A stretch of 20,567 nt of DNA from an uncultured Oscillospiraceae bacterium (GTDB lineage Bacteria > Bacillota > Clostridia > Oscillospirales > Oscillospiraceae), in the NCBI GenBank assembly GCA_934593275.1, contig CAKTQE010000041.1:1-20567 (forward strand). The letters run 5' to 3'. A program made the translations under genes and the position numbers. Position 1 is the first letter of the stretch, and each line of letters starts with the position of its first letter. The notes under the pieces are model-generated. The model was not told the origin of the DNA. It saw nothing but the letters and a program-made list of their open reading frames with translations, and searched no databases. Of this stretch, positions 6,659-14,060 are shown piece by piece.

Positions 6659-6734
6659 CAAATGATTGAAAAAAGAAAGGGGCAGGAAAAATTTTTTCCG
6701 GAGACGGCCCGTTCCGGGGGCGGTGGGCTACTTT

Positions 6735-6986
6735 TTATTGCGGTTTCCGGTAGCCCATGGCCCGGGGGCTGTCCGTCAGGCCCTGGGTGGTGGGGTCATT
6801 GACAATGCCCAGAATCGCCAACAGGCCAAAGGCGGCGTTGACAAAATCCAATAGCCGCCCCTGCAAGGCTCCCAGTTCCAGCTCCACCCCGCCCAGAGCC
6901 GCGGCACTTTGCAGCAGCAACAGCAGGGCCGGAACCAGGGCCAGCCAGAAATTCCGGTTTTTAAAGCGCACTTTCCAGTTGATCAT
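6735..6986 (-). CDS. Phage holin, phiLC3 family
   Basis: This 83-residue inner-membrane protein has two hydrophobic segments, about residues 14-33 (LALVPALLLLLQSAAAL) and 47-62 (DFVNAAFGLLAILGIV). It also has the family hallmarks MINWKVRFKN at the start and DPTTQGLTDSPRAM near the end, which mark Phage_holin_1 (phiLC3). It would form membrane lesions for lysis or protein export late in the cycle. GGAGGAG lies upstream, within the last codons of the preceding gene. No endolysin gene accompanies it here, which is unusual for a lysis module. It is the last gene of the phage operon before lexA. Confidence 0.9.
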   Translation of the reverse strand: MINWKVRFKNRNFWLALVPALLLLLQSAAALGGVELELGALQGRLLDFVNAAFGLLAILGIVNDPTTQGLTDSPRAMGYRKPQ

Positions 6987-6989
6987 GTA

Positions 6990-7244
6990 TTATGCTCCTC
7001 CTTTTTCCAGGTCCTCCAATCGGTGATTGATGACCTTGATCTGTTCTTCTACCACCGGCATCCGCCGGGCGAAATGGTTGTGTTCCCGGACCTCCCGGGT
7101 CAGCTCCCGCAGCTGCGCATCCGTCACCGCCTGGGCGGTGCGCAGGACGTTTTCCCGCCGCCGCTCGGAGAGTAAATTGCTGAGCATGACCCCCGCCAGG
7201 GACAATAGCCCCGTAATGAGAGAAGCCGCCACCGTCGCGCTCAT
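6990..7244 (-). CDS. Small membrane-anchored coiled-coil phage protein (XhlA-like)
   Basis: This 84-residue protein has an N-terminal hydrophobic stretch (about 4-24, VAASLITGLLSLAGVMLSNLL, given as a region) followed by a charged helix with heptad spacing, including REVREHNHFARRMPVVEEQI. The order resembles hemolysin XhlA-type or DUF7365-type proteins found beside phage holins, although in XhlA the membrane segment is C-terminal. It could assist the holin. ATG 7244 overlaps the stop of the previous gene, with AAAGGAGG 4 nt upstream. The family is assigned from size, context and pattern only. Confidence 0.6.
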   Translation of the reverse strand: MSATVAASLITGLLSLAGVMLSNLLSERRRENVLRTAQAVTDAQLRELTREVREHNHFARRMPVVEEQIKVINHRLEDLEKGGA

Positions 7245-8578
7245 AGGCCCTCCTTTCCCGGCAGCAGCCGGAGTATTTTCAAAGGCACTGCATGGCTGTT
7301 GTCCGGCTCTCCGGGGCCAAAGGCCAGCCTGCCGGATTTGAGTATTACTTCCCGGCCCGAAGCCCTGCCCCGGAGAAAGCCAAAGGCCCCCACGATTTCC
7401 CAGAATCTGGCCCCTCCCGCCGTTTCCATAAATTCTATGGCAAACAACGCCCCCTGGGCCTGGATTTCCCCGGGGAGAAAGGACTCTTGGGGGCTGGGAT
7501 TCTCCCAGAGAAGCCGGGGACTTACATATTCCTCCTGGGCCTGACCCAAGGGCAGGGGTTCTCCCTCATTCTGGGCCGGGGGCAAGCCTTGCAGCCGGTT
7601 TCCCCGGAAATCCACTGGCATTCCCAGGGTCACGGTCTGGGCCGTCTCCCCCCGGCAGCCCAGGCCCAGGGACCGGTGGGCAATGTCCAAATCCAGCAAA
7701 GGGCCGTTTCCCCAGGGGAATTCCAGGGTTTCCAGGCCGTCCCCCACCAGAAGCGTCAGTTCCCGGACCTTGGGGATCACCAAGACGGTATCCATGGGGG
7801 TCTTCTCCCCCAAGTCCCAGGCCGCGTCCTCCCCGTTCTCATTTTTTCCTTTCAGGGTAAACACCGGCTTTAGTCCGGGCAGGGCCGTGACCTTTCCCAG
7901 GACGTGGACTCGCCAGCTGCCCCCGGCCTGGGGCGTTTCTTCGGTTTCCGTCCACTCTTCCAGGGACAAAATAGCCCCCTGGGGCGGCGTTCTGGGTAGT
8001 ACGGAAAGGGTCGCTTCCAGCGTTGCCGCTCTTCCTCTGGTGTCCAGCAGTTCCGCCCGCACCGGAATCTGGCCGCTTCGGGGCAGCGGGAAACAGACGG
8101 CCCGCCCCTCTCCCCGGAGTTCGCCGCAGCAAATGCGGCACCGGGCAATGGGCGCACCGGCACTGCCCTGGGCCTCCACCGAAATGCGGGCCTGGGAAAC
8201 CCCCTGGACAAAGCCCCCGCAGCGTTCCTGGGTGCCGGTGTCATCGGTGATGACCAGCTTGCCCTGGGGGATTTCCGTGGGAGGAAGCCCCAGGAGCAAA
8301 TACTCCTGCCGGGTCTCCGCAGGCTGGTTTCCCCGGTACAGTGTCAGGGTCAGTTCCACCGGGATCCGCTGCAAGGCCGGGTATTCTGCCGCCAGTTCCA
8401 CCGGGGGAACCCAGGTGATGCTGGTCTTCCGGGTCTTTTCCACCACCACCCCCTGCCGGTTGCCGCAGCGGTAGGCAACGGTCAGGGGGCTTCCGCCTAC
8501 GGAAAGGGTCAGGGTCAGGGGGCTTCCCAGCAGGTCCCCGGACACCTGCAAGGGCCGGTTCAAGGTCGATAAAATCAT
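7241..8578 (-). CDS. Probable phage tail fibre or receptor-binding virion protein
   Basis: This 445-residue protein is rich in beta-strand-type sequence, with no signal peptide or membrane span. The N-terminal part, with PLTVAYRCGN and TRKTSITWVPP, followed by repeated Ig-like stretches (for example GQIPVRAELLDTRGRAATLEATLSVL, a region near 190), resembles DUF859-like minor structural proteins of Gram-positive phages. It is the last large virion gene before the membrane proteins, the usual place for a host-binding fibre. AAGGAG sits 5 nt before ATG 8578. It has an unusual number of cysteines around residues 148-165 (CRICC and nearby). Function is inferred from position and composition. Confidence 0.5.
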   Translation of the reverse strand: MILSTLNRPLQVSGDLLGSPLTLTLSVGGSPLTVAYRCGNRQGVVVEKTRKTSITWVPPVELAAEYPALQRIPVELTLTLYRGNQPAETRQEYLLLGLPPTEIPQGKLVITDDTGTQERCGGFVQGVSQARISVEAQGSAGAPIARCRICCGELRGEGRAVCFPLPRSGQIPVRAELLDTRGRAATLEATLSVLPRTPPQGAILSLEEWTETEETPQAGGSWRVHVLGKVTALPGLKPVFTLKGKNENGEDAAWDLGEKTPMDTVLVIPKVRELTLLVGDGLETLEFPWGNGPLLDLDIAHRSLGLGCRGETAQTVTLGMPVDFRGNRLQGLPPAQNEGEPLPLGQAQEEYVSPRLLWENPSPQESFLPGEIQAQGALFAIEFMETAGGARFWEIVGAFGFLRGRASGREVILKSGRLAFGPGEPDNSHAVPLKILRLLPGKEGL

Positions 8579-8587
8579 GGTCGCTCC

Positions 8588-9226
8588 TTACCAGCCGAAT
8601 CTTCTTACCAGCTGGTCATAGAACTGCCGCTGGGCCGCCTCAAATTCCTGCTGCCAACGGCTGTCCGACACCTGGTCCCGGTAGGACTGGTAATCGGCAC
8701 CCCGCTCCCGGTCATACCGGTCCCAGAGCCGCTGGTTTTCCGCCTGCCAGGCGGCCAGGGCTTGCTTGTACTGGTTTTGACTGCTGTTTTCCCGCTGCAA
8801 GAGCAGCGCGTATTTTTCCTTGTCCGCCTGACCCTGGCGGTCATAATCTGCCCGGGCCTTGTCATACAGCTGGGTGGCCTTGTCGGACAAATCCTCCATA
8901 TGCCGCCGGTAGGACTGCTGGGCCGCGGTCTGGCCGTAGGAGCTGCCGTAACCCCCGGTCATGGCCGCTGCCTGGCCTAAGGTGTCCTGCATGGCCAGAC
9001 GTCCGGACTGCACCGCCTGGTCTTTATACTGCCGGTAGAGGGCATCCCCGTTTAGCTGATAGGAAAAGGCCTCCCGGTTTAAGATTTTCTCCATGGCCGC
9101 ATCCAGCTGCTTCTGCCACTGGGAAACATAGGCTCCGGGCTGATTCCGGTCACTGGCCTGGGCCTCCTGCCGGGCCTGTTCCACCTGGTCTGTAGGGGTA
9201 TACTCCCTTCGTTTCTTTTCTTCCAT
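8588..9226 (-). CDS. Virion-associated helical protein, unknown function
   Basis: This 212-residue protein is very hydrophilic and rich in Gln, Tyr, Arg and Asp, with long predicted helices. A glycine-rich patch AAAMTGGYGSSYGQTAAQQ (near residues 85-103) breaks the helix pattern. Similar Gln/Tyr-rich proteins containing a TGGYGSSY motif are familiar to me from prophages of gut Clostridia, without a defined role. Its place after the stabilisation protein suits an internal or tail-hub component that leaves with the DNA. AGGAGG lies 4 nt before ATG 9226. I do not recognise an established family. Confidence 0.5.
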   Translation of the reverse strand: MEEKKRREYTPTDQVEQARQEAQASDRNQPGAYVSQWQKQLDAAMEKILNREAFSYQLNGDALYRQYKDQAVQSGRLAMQDTLGQAAAMTGGYGSSYGQTAAQQSYRRHMEDLSDKATQLYDKARADYDRQGQADKEKYALLLQRENSSQNQYKQALAAWQAENQRLWDRYDRERGADYQSYRDQVSDSRWQQEFEAAQRQFYDQLVRRFGW

Positions 9227-9235
9227 TCTTCCTCC

Positions 9236-9712
9236 TTACACCCGCCAATGTCCGTCGGGCATCTGTTGCAGGGGGCTTGCCGGATGGGGCAGGGCCGTAA
9301 AGGTCACCCGGTCCCCCTGCTGGGTCTGCACCCCCGGCGTTCCCGGAACGCAGAAGCCACTTTGGGCCGGTTCGGACTGGGCGGCCCCATCTTCCAAGGC
9401 CCCCAGGCGGCATAAAACCTTTGCCTGTTCTTCCGATAGTCTGCGTCTGTCTGCTTCCCAGCTGTCCCCGCTGACGTATCGGTTTTCCAGGCGTTTTCCC
9501 ATCAGGGCCGTAAAGCTGCCCATCAGCTCCCCGGAATTGAGGAGCGTCCGGAGCAGTGCCTCCCGGTCCGGCTCGGCCTGGGTCTCCCCGTGGGATAGGG
9601 CGTATTGCAGCTGCTCGGAGAGCTGAAACAGGTAGTTCCGGATGGCCCGGAGCTGCTCTTCCGGAGTCCCCTCCTGAATGCTGGGCAGCCGCAGCCATTC
9701 CGCCCCCATCAT
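9236..9712 (-). CDS. Hypothetical phage virion or assembly protein
   Basis: This 158-residue protein has a helical N-terminal half (EEQLRAIRNYLFQLSEQLQYAL) and a low-complexity C-terminus with many Gln, Pro and Thr residues. No enzymatic motif or membrane segment is visible. ATG 9712 overlaps the TGA of the preceding gene in an ATGA arrangement, with AAGGAG 6 nt upstream, so it is coupled to the stabilisation protein. A tail-adaptor or needle-type role is possible but not shown. Confidence 0.5.
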   Translation of the reverse strand: MMGAEWLRLPSIQEGTPEEQLRAIRNYLFQLSEQLQYALSHGETQAEPDREALLRTLLNSGELMGSFTALMGKRLENRYVSGDSWEADRRRLSEEQAKVLCRLGALEDGAAQSEPAQSGFCVPGTPGVQTQQGDRVTFTALPHPASPLQQMPDGHWRV

Positions 9713-11415
9713 TGGCCGCTCCTTCCCTGGCGGTAGACCCTGGTGATGGAGAACAGCCGCATATCCCCCCGGCCCTCCAGCCGCAGTTCCAGATGTCCGC
9801 AGGGCCTGGGCCGCACCGGCAGGAAAAACCGCCGGTCCGTACCGGTCATGGTTCCCACGGTCTCCCAGGCCCCGGCATCGTCATAGCGCACCAGCACCCG
9901 GGCGTGGGCATGGCGGGAGAGCATCATCTGCAATTCCAGCCCCGTCAAAATCTGGCTTTTCCCGTCCCAGCCGGAAATACGCCCGGTTTGGGCGGACCAG
10001 GCCACGGATTCCTCACTCTCTTCTCCCCGGAGAACCCAGAGATCCCCCGCCCGGTCCAGGCCGTAGAGCTTGCCCTGGCAGAACCGCAGCTGCCGCAGGT
10101 GCAGCCCCTCTTCCCGGTGCCACTGGCCCAGGCGGGTGTCCAGCACGTAGAGGGATTCTTCCGTTCCCTCTAAGAGACTCAGGAAATACCGGTCTCCGAA
10201 CCCGGCCCCCACGGCCCCCTGGCTCTCCGGATTGCCCAGGGCCTTGCCCACCTCCCCGGGCAGGGAGCCATCGTAGACGCAGACTCCCATGGGGGCCTTG
10301 TAAAATAGGGAATTGCCCACAATGGCCAGACTCTCCCCGCAGCCCTGCTGGACGCCGGGGCAGACGGTACTCTGAACCCGAAAGGCCCCGGGGTAGCTGC
10401 CGTAGACTTTATACAAGCAGTCCTCCTTGAAGAAAACAGGCGTACCCAGGTAGGTCACCGCCCCGGTAAAGGGGCCTTGACTGCCCACGCCCACGGTGTA
10501 GCTGTCGGTAGACAGGCCCATAAAGCAATTCCAGTTCCGGAAATCCCCCAGCTTGGAGGCATAGAGTTCATTGACCGTTTTCCCATCAGGGCCGGGTCCA
10601 AATCGGCAGCCCCACAGCCGGTTGCCGCACTCCGTAACATAGTCCATTTCCGGCACATCCCGCCGTACCTGCAAGCCCTCCTTGACGGTGATTTTCTTCC
10701 CCAGAACACCGGAAACCACCAGGCTGTCTTCCGTAACAAGCCAGAGGACATTGCCCCCGTCCAGCTCCCCGGCCCCCGTCAGGGTCACGCCGTCATAAAT
10801 CCGGAAGTCCTTGCCGATGCCGGGAGCCGAAAGCCGGACATAGGGGGTCTGCACCAGGATCCAAAGGCCGGAGGAAGCGGACCACTCCTTTAATACCTGG
10901 GGTTCATCGGAGGTGTCCAGCCACAATGCCTTGTTGACAGGCTCCTTTGGCTCCACAGACTGCACATAGTCCGGCAGCCGGTCCGCCCCCTCCAAACTGC
11001 AGGGGGTCAGGGTCACGGCCACTTCCCCAGGGAAACAGGCTTCCAATGCCCCAAAGTCCAGAGGGTCTACGGTACTGGCGTATTTTTTATCCGGGAACAC
11101 CAACACATAGGCCCCCATGTTCACAAGCTTTTTAGGGCCATCTTCCGTAAGGCCCAAATCCACTTTCCGCTCCGGCAGCACCAGGTATTTTCCCTGGGTA
11201 TAGCACAGCCCCTCTCCCGCCTCCAGGGCCGTGACGTTCTTCTGCGCCCGCCGCACCCGGCCGGGCCGAGGGCCAAGGGCCGGGTAAAAGTCGGCACAGA
11301 GGTTTTCCATCCGGGAAAAGGCCCCGTCCCCGATTCTGGCCCCCCGGTCCAGGCCGCCGAAAGCATCCACCGTATGGCGGCGGCTCCAGACCCGTTTCAG
11401 CATGGGCATTTCCAC
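9709..11415 (-). CDS. P22 gp10-like DNA stabilisation / short-tail beta-propeller protein
   Basis: This 568-residue protein is rich in repeated beta-type segments. The central part is characteristic: a SKLGDFRNWN motif, a DSYTVGVG stretch, then TYLGTPVFFKEDCLYKVYG and CPGVQQGCGESLAIVGN. This succession resembles packaged-DNA stabilisation proteins of short-tailed phages (P22 gp10 type), which plug the portal after packaging and connect to the tail. It lies downstream of the two small head-completion genes, as expected for a stopper. The best start is GTG 11415, with GGGGGAG 6 nt upstream; ATG 11409 is an alternative. With no tape measure in the locus, this argues for a podovirus-like particle. 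Confidence 0.6.
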   Translation of the reverse strand: MEMPMLKRVWSRRHTVDAFGGLDRGARIGDGAFSRMENLCADFYPALGPRPGRVRRAQKNVTALEAGEGLCYTQGKYLVLPERKVDLGLTEDGPKKLVNMGAYVLVFPDKKYASTVDPLDFGALEACFPGEVAVTLTPCSLEGADRLPDYVQSVEPKEPVNKALWLDTSDEPQVLKEWSASSGLWILVQTPYVRLSAPGIGKDFRIYDGVTLTGAGELDGGNVLWLVTEDSLVVSGVLGKKITVKEGLQVRRDVPEMDYVTECGNRLWGCRFGPGPDGKTVNELYASKLGDFRNWNCFMGLSTDSYTVGVGSQGPFTGAVTYLGTPVFFKEDCLYKVYGSYPGAFRVQSTVCPGVQQGCGESLAIVGNSLFYKAPMGVCVYDGSLPGEVGKALGNPESQGAVGAGFGDRYFLSLLEGTEESLYVLDTRLGQWHREEGLHLRQLRFCQGKLYGLDRAGDLWVLRGEESEESVAWSAQTGRISGWDGKSQILTGLELQMMLSRHAHARVLVRYDDAGAWETVGTMTGTDRRFFLPVRPRPCGHLELRLEGRGDMRLFSITRVYRQGRSGQ

Positions 11416-11434
11416 CGCCCACTCCCCCTTTCCT

Positions 11435-11800
11435 TTACAGATACCGCAGGGCCTTTCCCGGCTGGGGAATGGTCCGGCAGCACCAGGCGAAAAACTCTTT
11501 CCACAAGGCGTTGAACCGGCTCATGGCATTGTTGTATAGGGAAAATTCCTGGTCGGCGTAGTAGATGGAACCCTCCAGCCACAGGAAATACAGCCCCGTA
11601 AAGGCCTGGGGCAGCATCAGCTTTTTCCCCGGCCAGTCCTCCTGGTGCAGTCCGGGATAGGGGCCGGATACGGCGTGAAAGGCTTCCAAAGCCCCCCAGA
11701 CCATGGCCTCTGCCTCTTCCAGCCAACGCAGCTTTTCCTCCCGGCTGTACAGGTTGGGCCGCCGCCGGTCCGTGGCCTCCATGACCTCCCGCACCGTCAT
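11435..11800 (-). CDS. Probable head-tail connector / head completion protein
   Basis: This 121-residue, mostly helical protein begins TVREVMEATDRRRPNLYSREEKLRWLEE, a pattern (here cited as the first 30 residues) common in small phage connector proteins encoded after the capsid gene. It is rich in Trp and Tyr. ATG 11800 directly follows the TAA of the previous gene, with GGAGGG 7 nt upstream. The assignment rests on gene order (capsid, small head protein, connector, stopper) and general character. Confidence 0.5.
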   Translation of the reverse strand: MTVREVMEATDRRRPNLYSREEKLRWLEEAEAMVWGALEAFHAVSGPYPGLHQEDWPGKKLMLPQAFTGLYFLWLEGSIYYADQEFSLYNNAMSRFNALWKEFFAWCCRTIPQPGKALRYL

Positions 11801-12022
11801 TTATCGGCCCTCCAGGCTCTGCAGGGGCTGGGCCGCCTGGGCTTCAAAGGCCATGGCCTGGGCCAGACTCTTTTCCCGGCGGGCCAGAACCTTGGCCACA
11901 TTCCAGGGGACCTCCACCGCTACCCCCCGCTGGATCAGCCAGGTTTTGCCGTTGATGCCCACAAATACATCCTCCCGCTTTTCCCGGGTCAGGGGCATCC
12001 GAATGGTCACTTTTTCTTCCAT
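11801..12022 (-). CDS. Small phage head-associated protein
   Basis: This 73-residue protein contains RMPLTREKREDVFVG followed by GKTWLIQRGVAVEVP and a short helical tail. I have seen this pattern in small proteins encoded directly after capsid genes in prophages of gut Clostridia; no function is established. I start at ATG 12022, with AAAGGA 9 nt upstream, because the upstream in-frame ATG at 12031 is too close to that site. A decoration or connector role is possible. Confidence 0.55.
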   Translation of the reverse strand: MEEKVTIRMPLTREKREDVFVGINGKTWLIQRGVAVEVPWNVAKVLARREKSLAQAMAFEAQAAQPLQSLEGR

Positions 12023-12043
12023 AGAACACATTCCTTTCTTCTG

Positions 12044-12068
12044 TTCCCCAGGCCCATGGCCTGGGGAA
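12044..12068 (-). promoter_or_regulatory. Strong hairpin directly after the capsid gene
   Basis: TTCCCCAGGCC (12044-12054) and GGCCTGGGGAA (12058-12068) form a perfect 11-bp stem with a 3-nt loop. No T-tract follows on the minus strand (next bases CAGAAG). It sits 16 nt past the capsid stop and 22 nt before the next ATG. It probably shields the capsid mRNA 3' end or attenuates downstream expression. Confidence 0.65.
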
Positions 12069-12083
12069 TTTGGGCTTCTATCC

Positions 12084-13103
12084 TTAGTTGGCTTCTGCCG
12101 TGGGGGAGAACGCGGAGCAGCACTCTACCCGGATGAGGTAAGGCTCCATGAGGATCTCCGCCGTCTGCAGGGCTTTCCAGCCCACGGTGCTGCGCTGATC
12201 CAGGGGGTCAGCGGTACCGGCGGAACCCAGCTGCTTGATGATGGTGGTCAGGCCCCCGCCGGTGACTTCCGTCACGCCGTAGGCCCCATCTGCCAGGAAC
12301 AGGCAGCCGAACACCGCCAGACCCTGGGGGCAGTCGTTTTCCGTACCCTTGTACACCGCCGCCTCGGAGGTCTCCACAAAGCGGACACCGGCAATGCGGC
12401 CAATTTCTCCCTCATACATGTTGTCGGGGGTGGCGTACTTGTGCATTTCCTCCCAACGGGGGTCGGACATGATGTCATAGGCCACATAGGGATGAAGCAC
12501 GCACACATAGTCCCCGGCGATTTTGGGGGCGTTGGCGGCTTTCAGCATGGCGGCCACCTTTTTGACGGTATCCACCGTCAGGGTGCAGGTCTTGTCCAAG
12601 CCGGAGCGGTCCGCCACAGGGGTCTGCTTGCCGGCGGCATCCACCTTGGGGCAGTAGTACACATTGGTGCCGGACTGCAAGACGTTCCGGGTAATGGTGT
12701 CCAGGGTCATGCCCGCCTGACGGCCCACGGCCTTGGTGGCTTCCAGCACATTGTTGTCAATGGCCGTCAAATCCAGCACATCGGAAAGACACACGAAATC
12801 GCCGTACTGGTTCACCTCTGCCTCCACGGCGGTGGCACTGAGCTTCCGGCCCTCAGGGGTCACGCCCTCGGTCAGGGGCTTCAGGGCCTTGGGCAGTCCC
12901 GCGTACCGGCGGAACTGGATGCGCTTGCCCCCGTTTTTGGGAATGGGCCGCTTCTGGCCAAACTGGCCGTGAATCAGGTTGGGTCCCGCCTCTTCAATCA
13001 ATGCCCGGTCATAAAAGGTCTTGTTTTCCGCGGAAAGACCCGGATCCGTGGTCACGTTGACCTGAGGGTTCTCCGCAAACAGCTGCAAAAAGTTCATTTC
13101 CAT
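12084..13103 (-). CDS. Major capsid protein, N4-gp56 family
   Basis: This 339-residue HK97-fold type capsid protein shows the N4-gp56 family hallmarks. KTFYDRALIEEAGPNLIHGQ (28-47) and the IPKNGGKRIQFRRYAGL region are followed by LTEGVTPEGRKLSATAVEAEVNQYG. Later come HPYVAYDIMSDP and GRIAGVRFVETSEA. The N-terminus is MEMNFLQLFAENP: LQLFA at residues 6-10 matches the L27-type Prp cleavage site (LQFFA), predicting removal of nine residues after Phe9. ATG 13103 has AAAGGAG 7 nt upstream. The gene is bracketed by a long palindrome upstream and a strong hairpin downstream, which may raise its expression relative to its neighbours. Confidence 0.92.
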   Translation of the reverse strand: MEMNFLQLFAENPQVNVTTDPGLSAENKTFYDRALIEEAGPNLIHGQFGQKRPIPKNGGKRIQFRRYAGLPKALKPLTEGVTPEGRKLSATAVEAEVNQYGDFVCLSDVLDLTAIDNNVLEATKAVGRQAGMTLDTITRNVLQSGTNVYYCPKVDAAGKQTPVADRSGLDKTCTLTVDTVKKVAAMLKAANAPKIAGDYVCVLHPYVAYDIMSDPRWEEMHKYATPDNMYEGEIGRIAGVRFVETSEAAVYKGTENDCPQGLAVFGCLFLADGAYGVTEVTGGGLTTIIKQLGSAGTADPLDQRSTVGWKALQTAEILMEPYLIRVECCSAFSPTAEAN

Positions 13104-13136
13104 AGACTTCTCCTTTTTGATTTTCTGTGATTTTTT

Positions 13137-13317
13137 GTTTTCTCGGGAAGCTTTGAGCCGATCGACAAGAGCTGGCAGCGAGAGATTTTGCTTCCAGGCA
13201 AGGTTTCAAAAGTGGAGGAATACTTTGTGTATTTCCCACTTTGGAAACCGCAGCATGGGAGCAAAAGATCCGCTGTCCAGCCGCAGGCGGTCGGGTCAAA
13301 GTTTCCCTAAGCGAAAC
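13137..13317. repeat. 181-bp imperfect palindrome between scaffold and capsid genes
   Basis: The two halves are complementary over nearly the whole length. On the plus strand the left arm runs GTTTTCTCGGGAAGCTTTGA, then GCTGGCAGCG, GATTTTGCTTCCA, GGTTTC, GTGG and AATAC. The right arm, reverse complemented, gives GTTTCGCTTAGGGAAACTTTGA, GCTGGACAGCG, CTTTTGCTCCCA, GGTTTC, GTGGG and AATAC (separate blocks in order). Identity is roughly three quarters. The centre is near 13226. The right end overlaps the last codons and TAG of the scaffold gene. There is no reading frame with a plausible product. Confidence 0.8.
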
Positions 13318-14059
13318 TAATTTTCTCTCCTCGCTCCACCCGGCGGCACAGCTCCGCCAGTTCCTTTCGGCTCAGCTTTTCCACCCGGTTTCCCAGGGGA
13401 GCCGTGCCGGAGGGGGTCAGACCGTTTTCCGGGGGACGGGGGCTGGTTTCCCGAAGCTTTTCCGTCAGGTGCCGCTCCACCCTTTGGGCCGCGTAGGCCA
13501 TGGCAGCGGGTATGATCTCCTGCTTGTGGCGGATCTCATAGGCCGTCTGCATATCCACACGGGCGCGAAGCAGCTGACGAAACTCCGGGTCCAGCATTTC
13601 CTTTTCCAAATCGAATTCCGGATAGGTCTCCCGGATGGTCCGGGCCTGGCTGTGCCACTGGGCAAGCATTTGCTCTGCCCCTGCCTGAATCTCCTGGGTC
13701 TGCCGCTGCTGCTCGGCAGGCTCCGGCTGTTCCGGCAAACGCTCTCGCAGGGCCTTTTCCATAGCCCCGTAGTCCTGGCCCTCCATGCCCAGGGCTTTGC
13801 GCATATACTCTAGCACCGGCTGTGCCGCGGCGAATTGCTCCGCCGTTTCCCGGCTGTTTTTAAGCCGCTGCCGCAGAATGCTCTGGACCCTGGCATCGTA
13901 GGCCTCTTTGTATGGGCCTTGAATCAGTTTCTCGAAGTCCTCCCGGCCCTGGGAGGGTTCGGCTTGAGGCTGGGCGTTGGCCTCGCTTACGCCCGACTCC
14001 GGTCCTGCCGCTTCCGCGAACAGCTGCAAGGCCCGGTAGTTTACAACGTAATCGTTCAT
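13307..14059 (-). CDS. Phage scaffold protein with Prp-type cleavage motif
   Basis: This 250-residue protein is acidic, Gln/Glu-rich and largely helical, as scaffolds are. A low-complexity N-terminal segment (20-40) is followed by helices. The C-terminal basic region VEKLSRKELAELCRRVERGEK resembles the capsid-binding tail of other scaffolds (about 226-246). The N-terminus is MNDYVVNYRALQLFAEA: LQLFA (11-15) is a predicted cut site after Phe14. I start at ATG 14059, one nucleotide after the stop of the protease gene, with GGAGG 6 nt upstream. The last codons (ISFA and stop) fall inside a long palindromic element, so the native C-terminus may have been altered. Confidence 0.8.
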   Translation of the reverse strand: MNDYVVNYRALQLFAEAAGPESGVSEANAQPQAEPSQGREDFEKLIQGPYKEAYDARVQSILRQRLKNSRETAEQFAAAQPVLEYMRKALGMEGQDYGAMEKALRERLPEQPEPAEQQRQTQEIQAGAEQMLAQWHSQARTIRETYPEFDLEKEMLDPEFRQLLRARVDMQTAYEIRHKQEIIPAAMAYAAQRVERHLTEKLRETSPRPPENGLTPSGTAPLGNRVEKLSRKELAELCRRVERGEKISFA

Positions 14060-14060
14060 C

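Noticed and set aside
6690..6734. Terminator after the holin gene
   Set aside because: Stems of about 5 bp are followed by As, and the AAAAAATTTTT stretch has no GC stem before the Ts.
5768..6802. 344-residue plus-strand open frame
   Set aside because: It runs antisense through the T-box leader, two promoters and lexA, which are all well supported on the minus strand.
11703..13130. 475-residue plus-strand open frame opposite the capsid and small head genes
   Set aside because: It is a mirror of the GC-rich minus-strand coding genes, with no recognisable domain and no ribosome site; the minus-strand genes carry clear family motifs.
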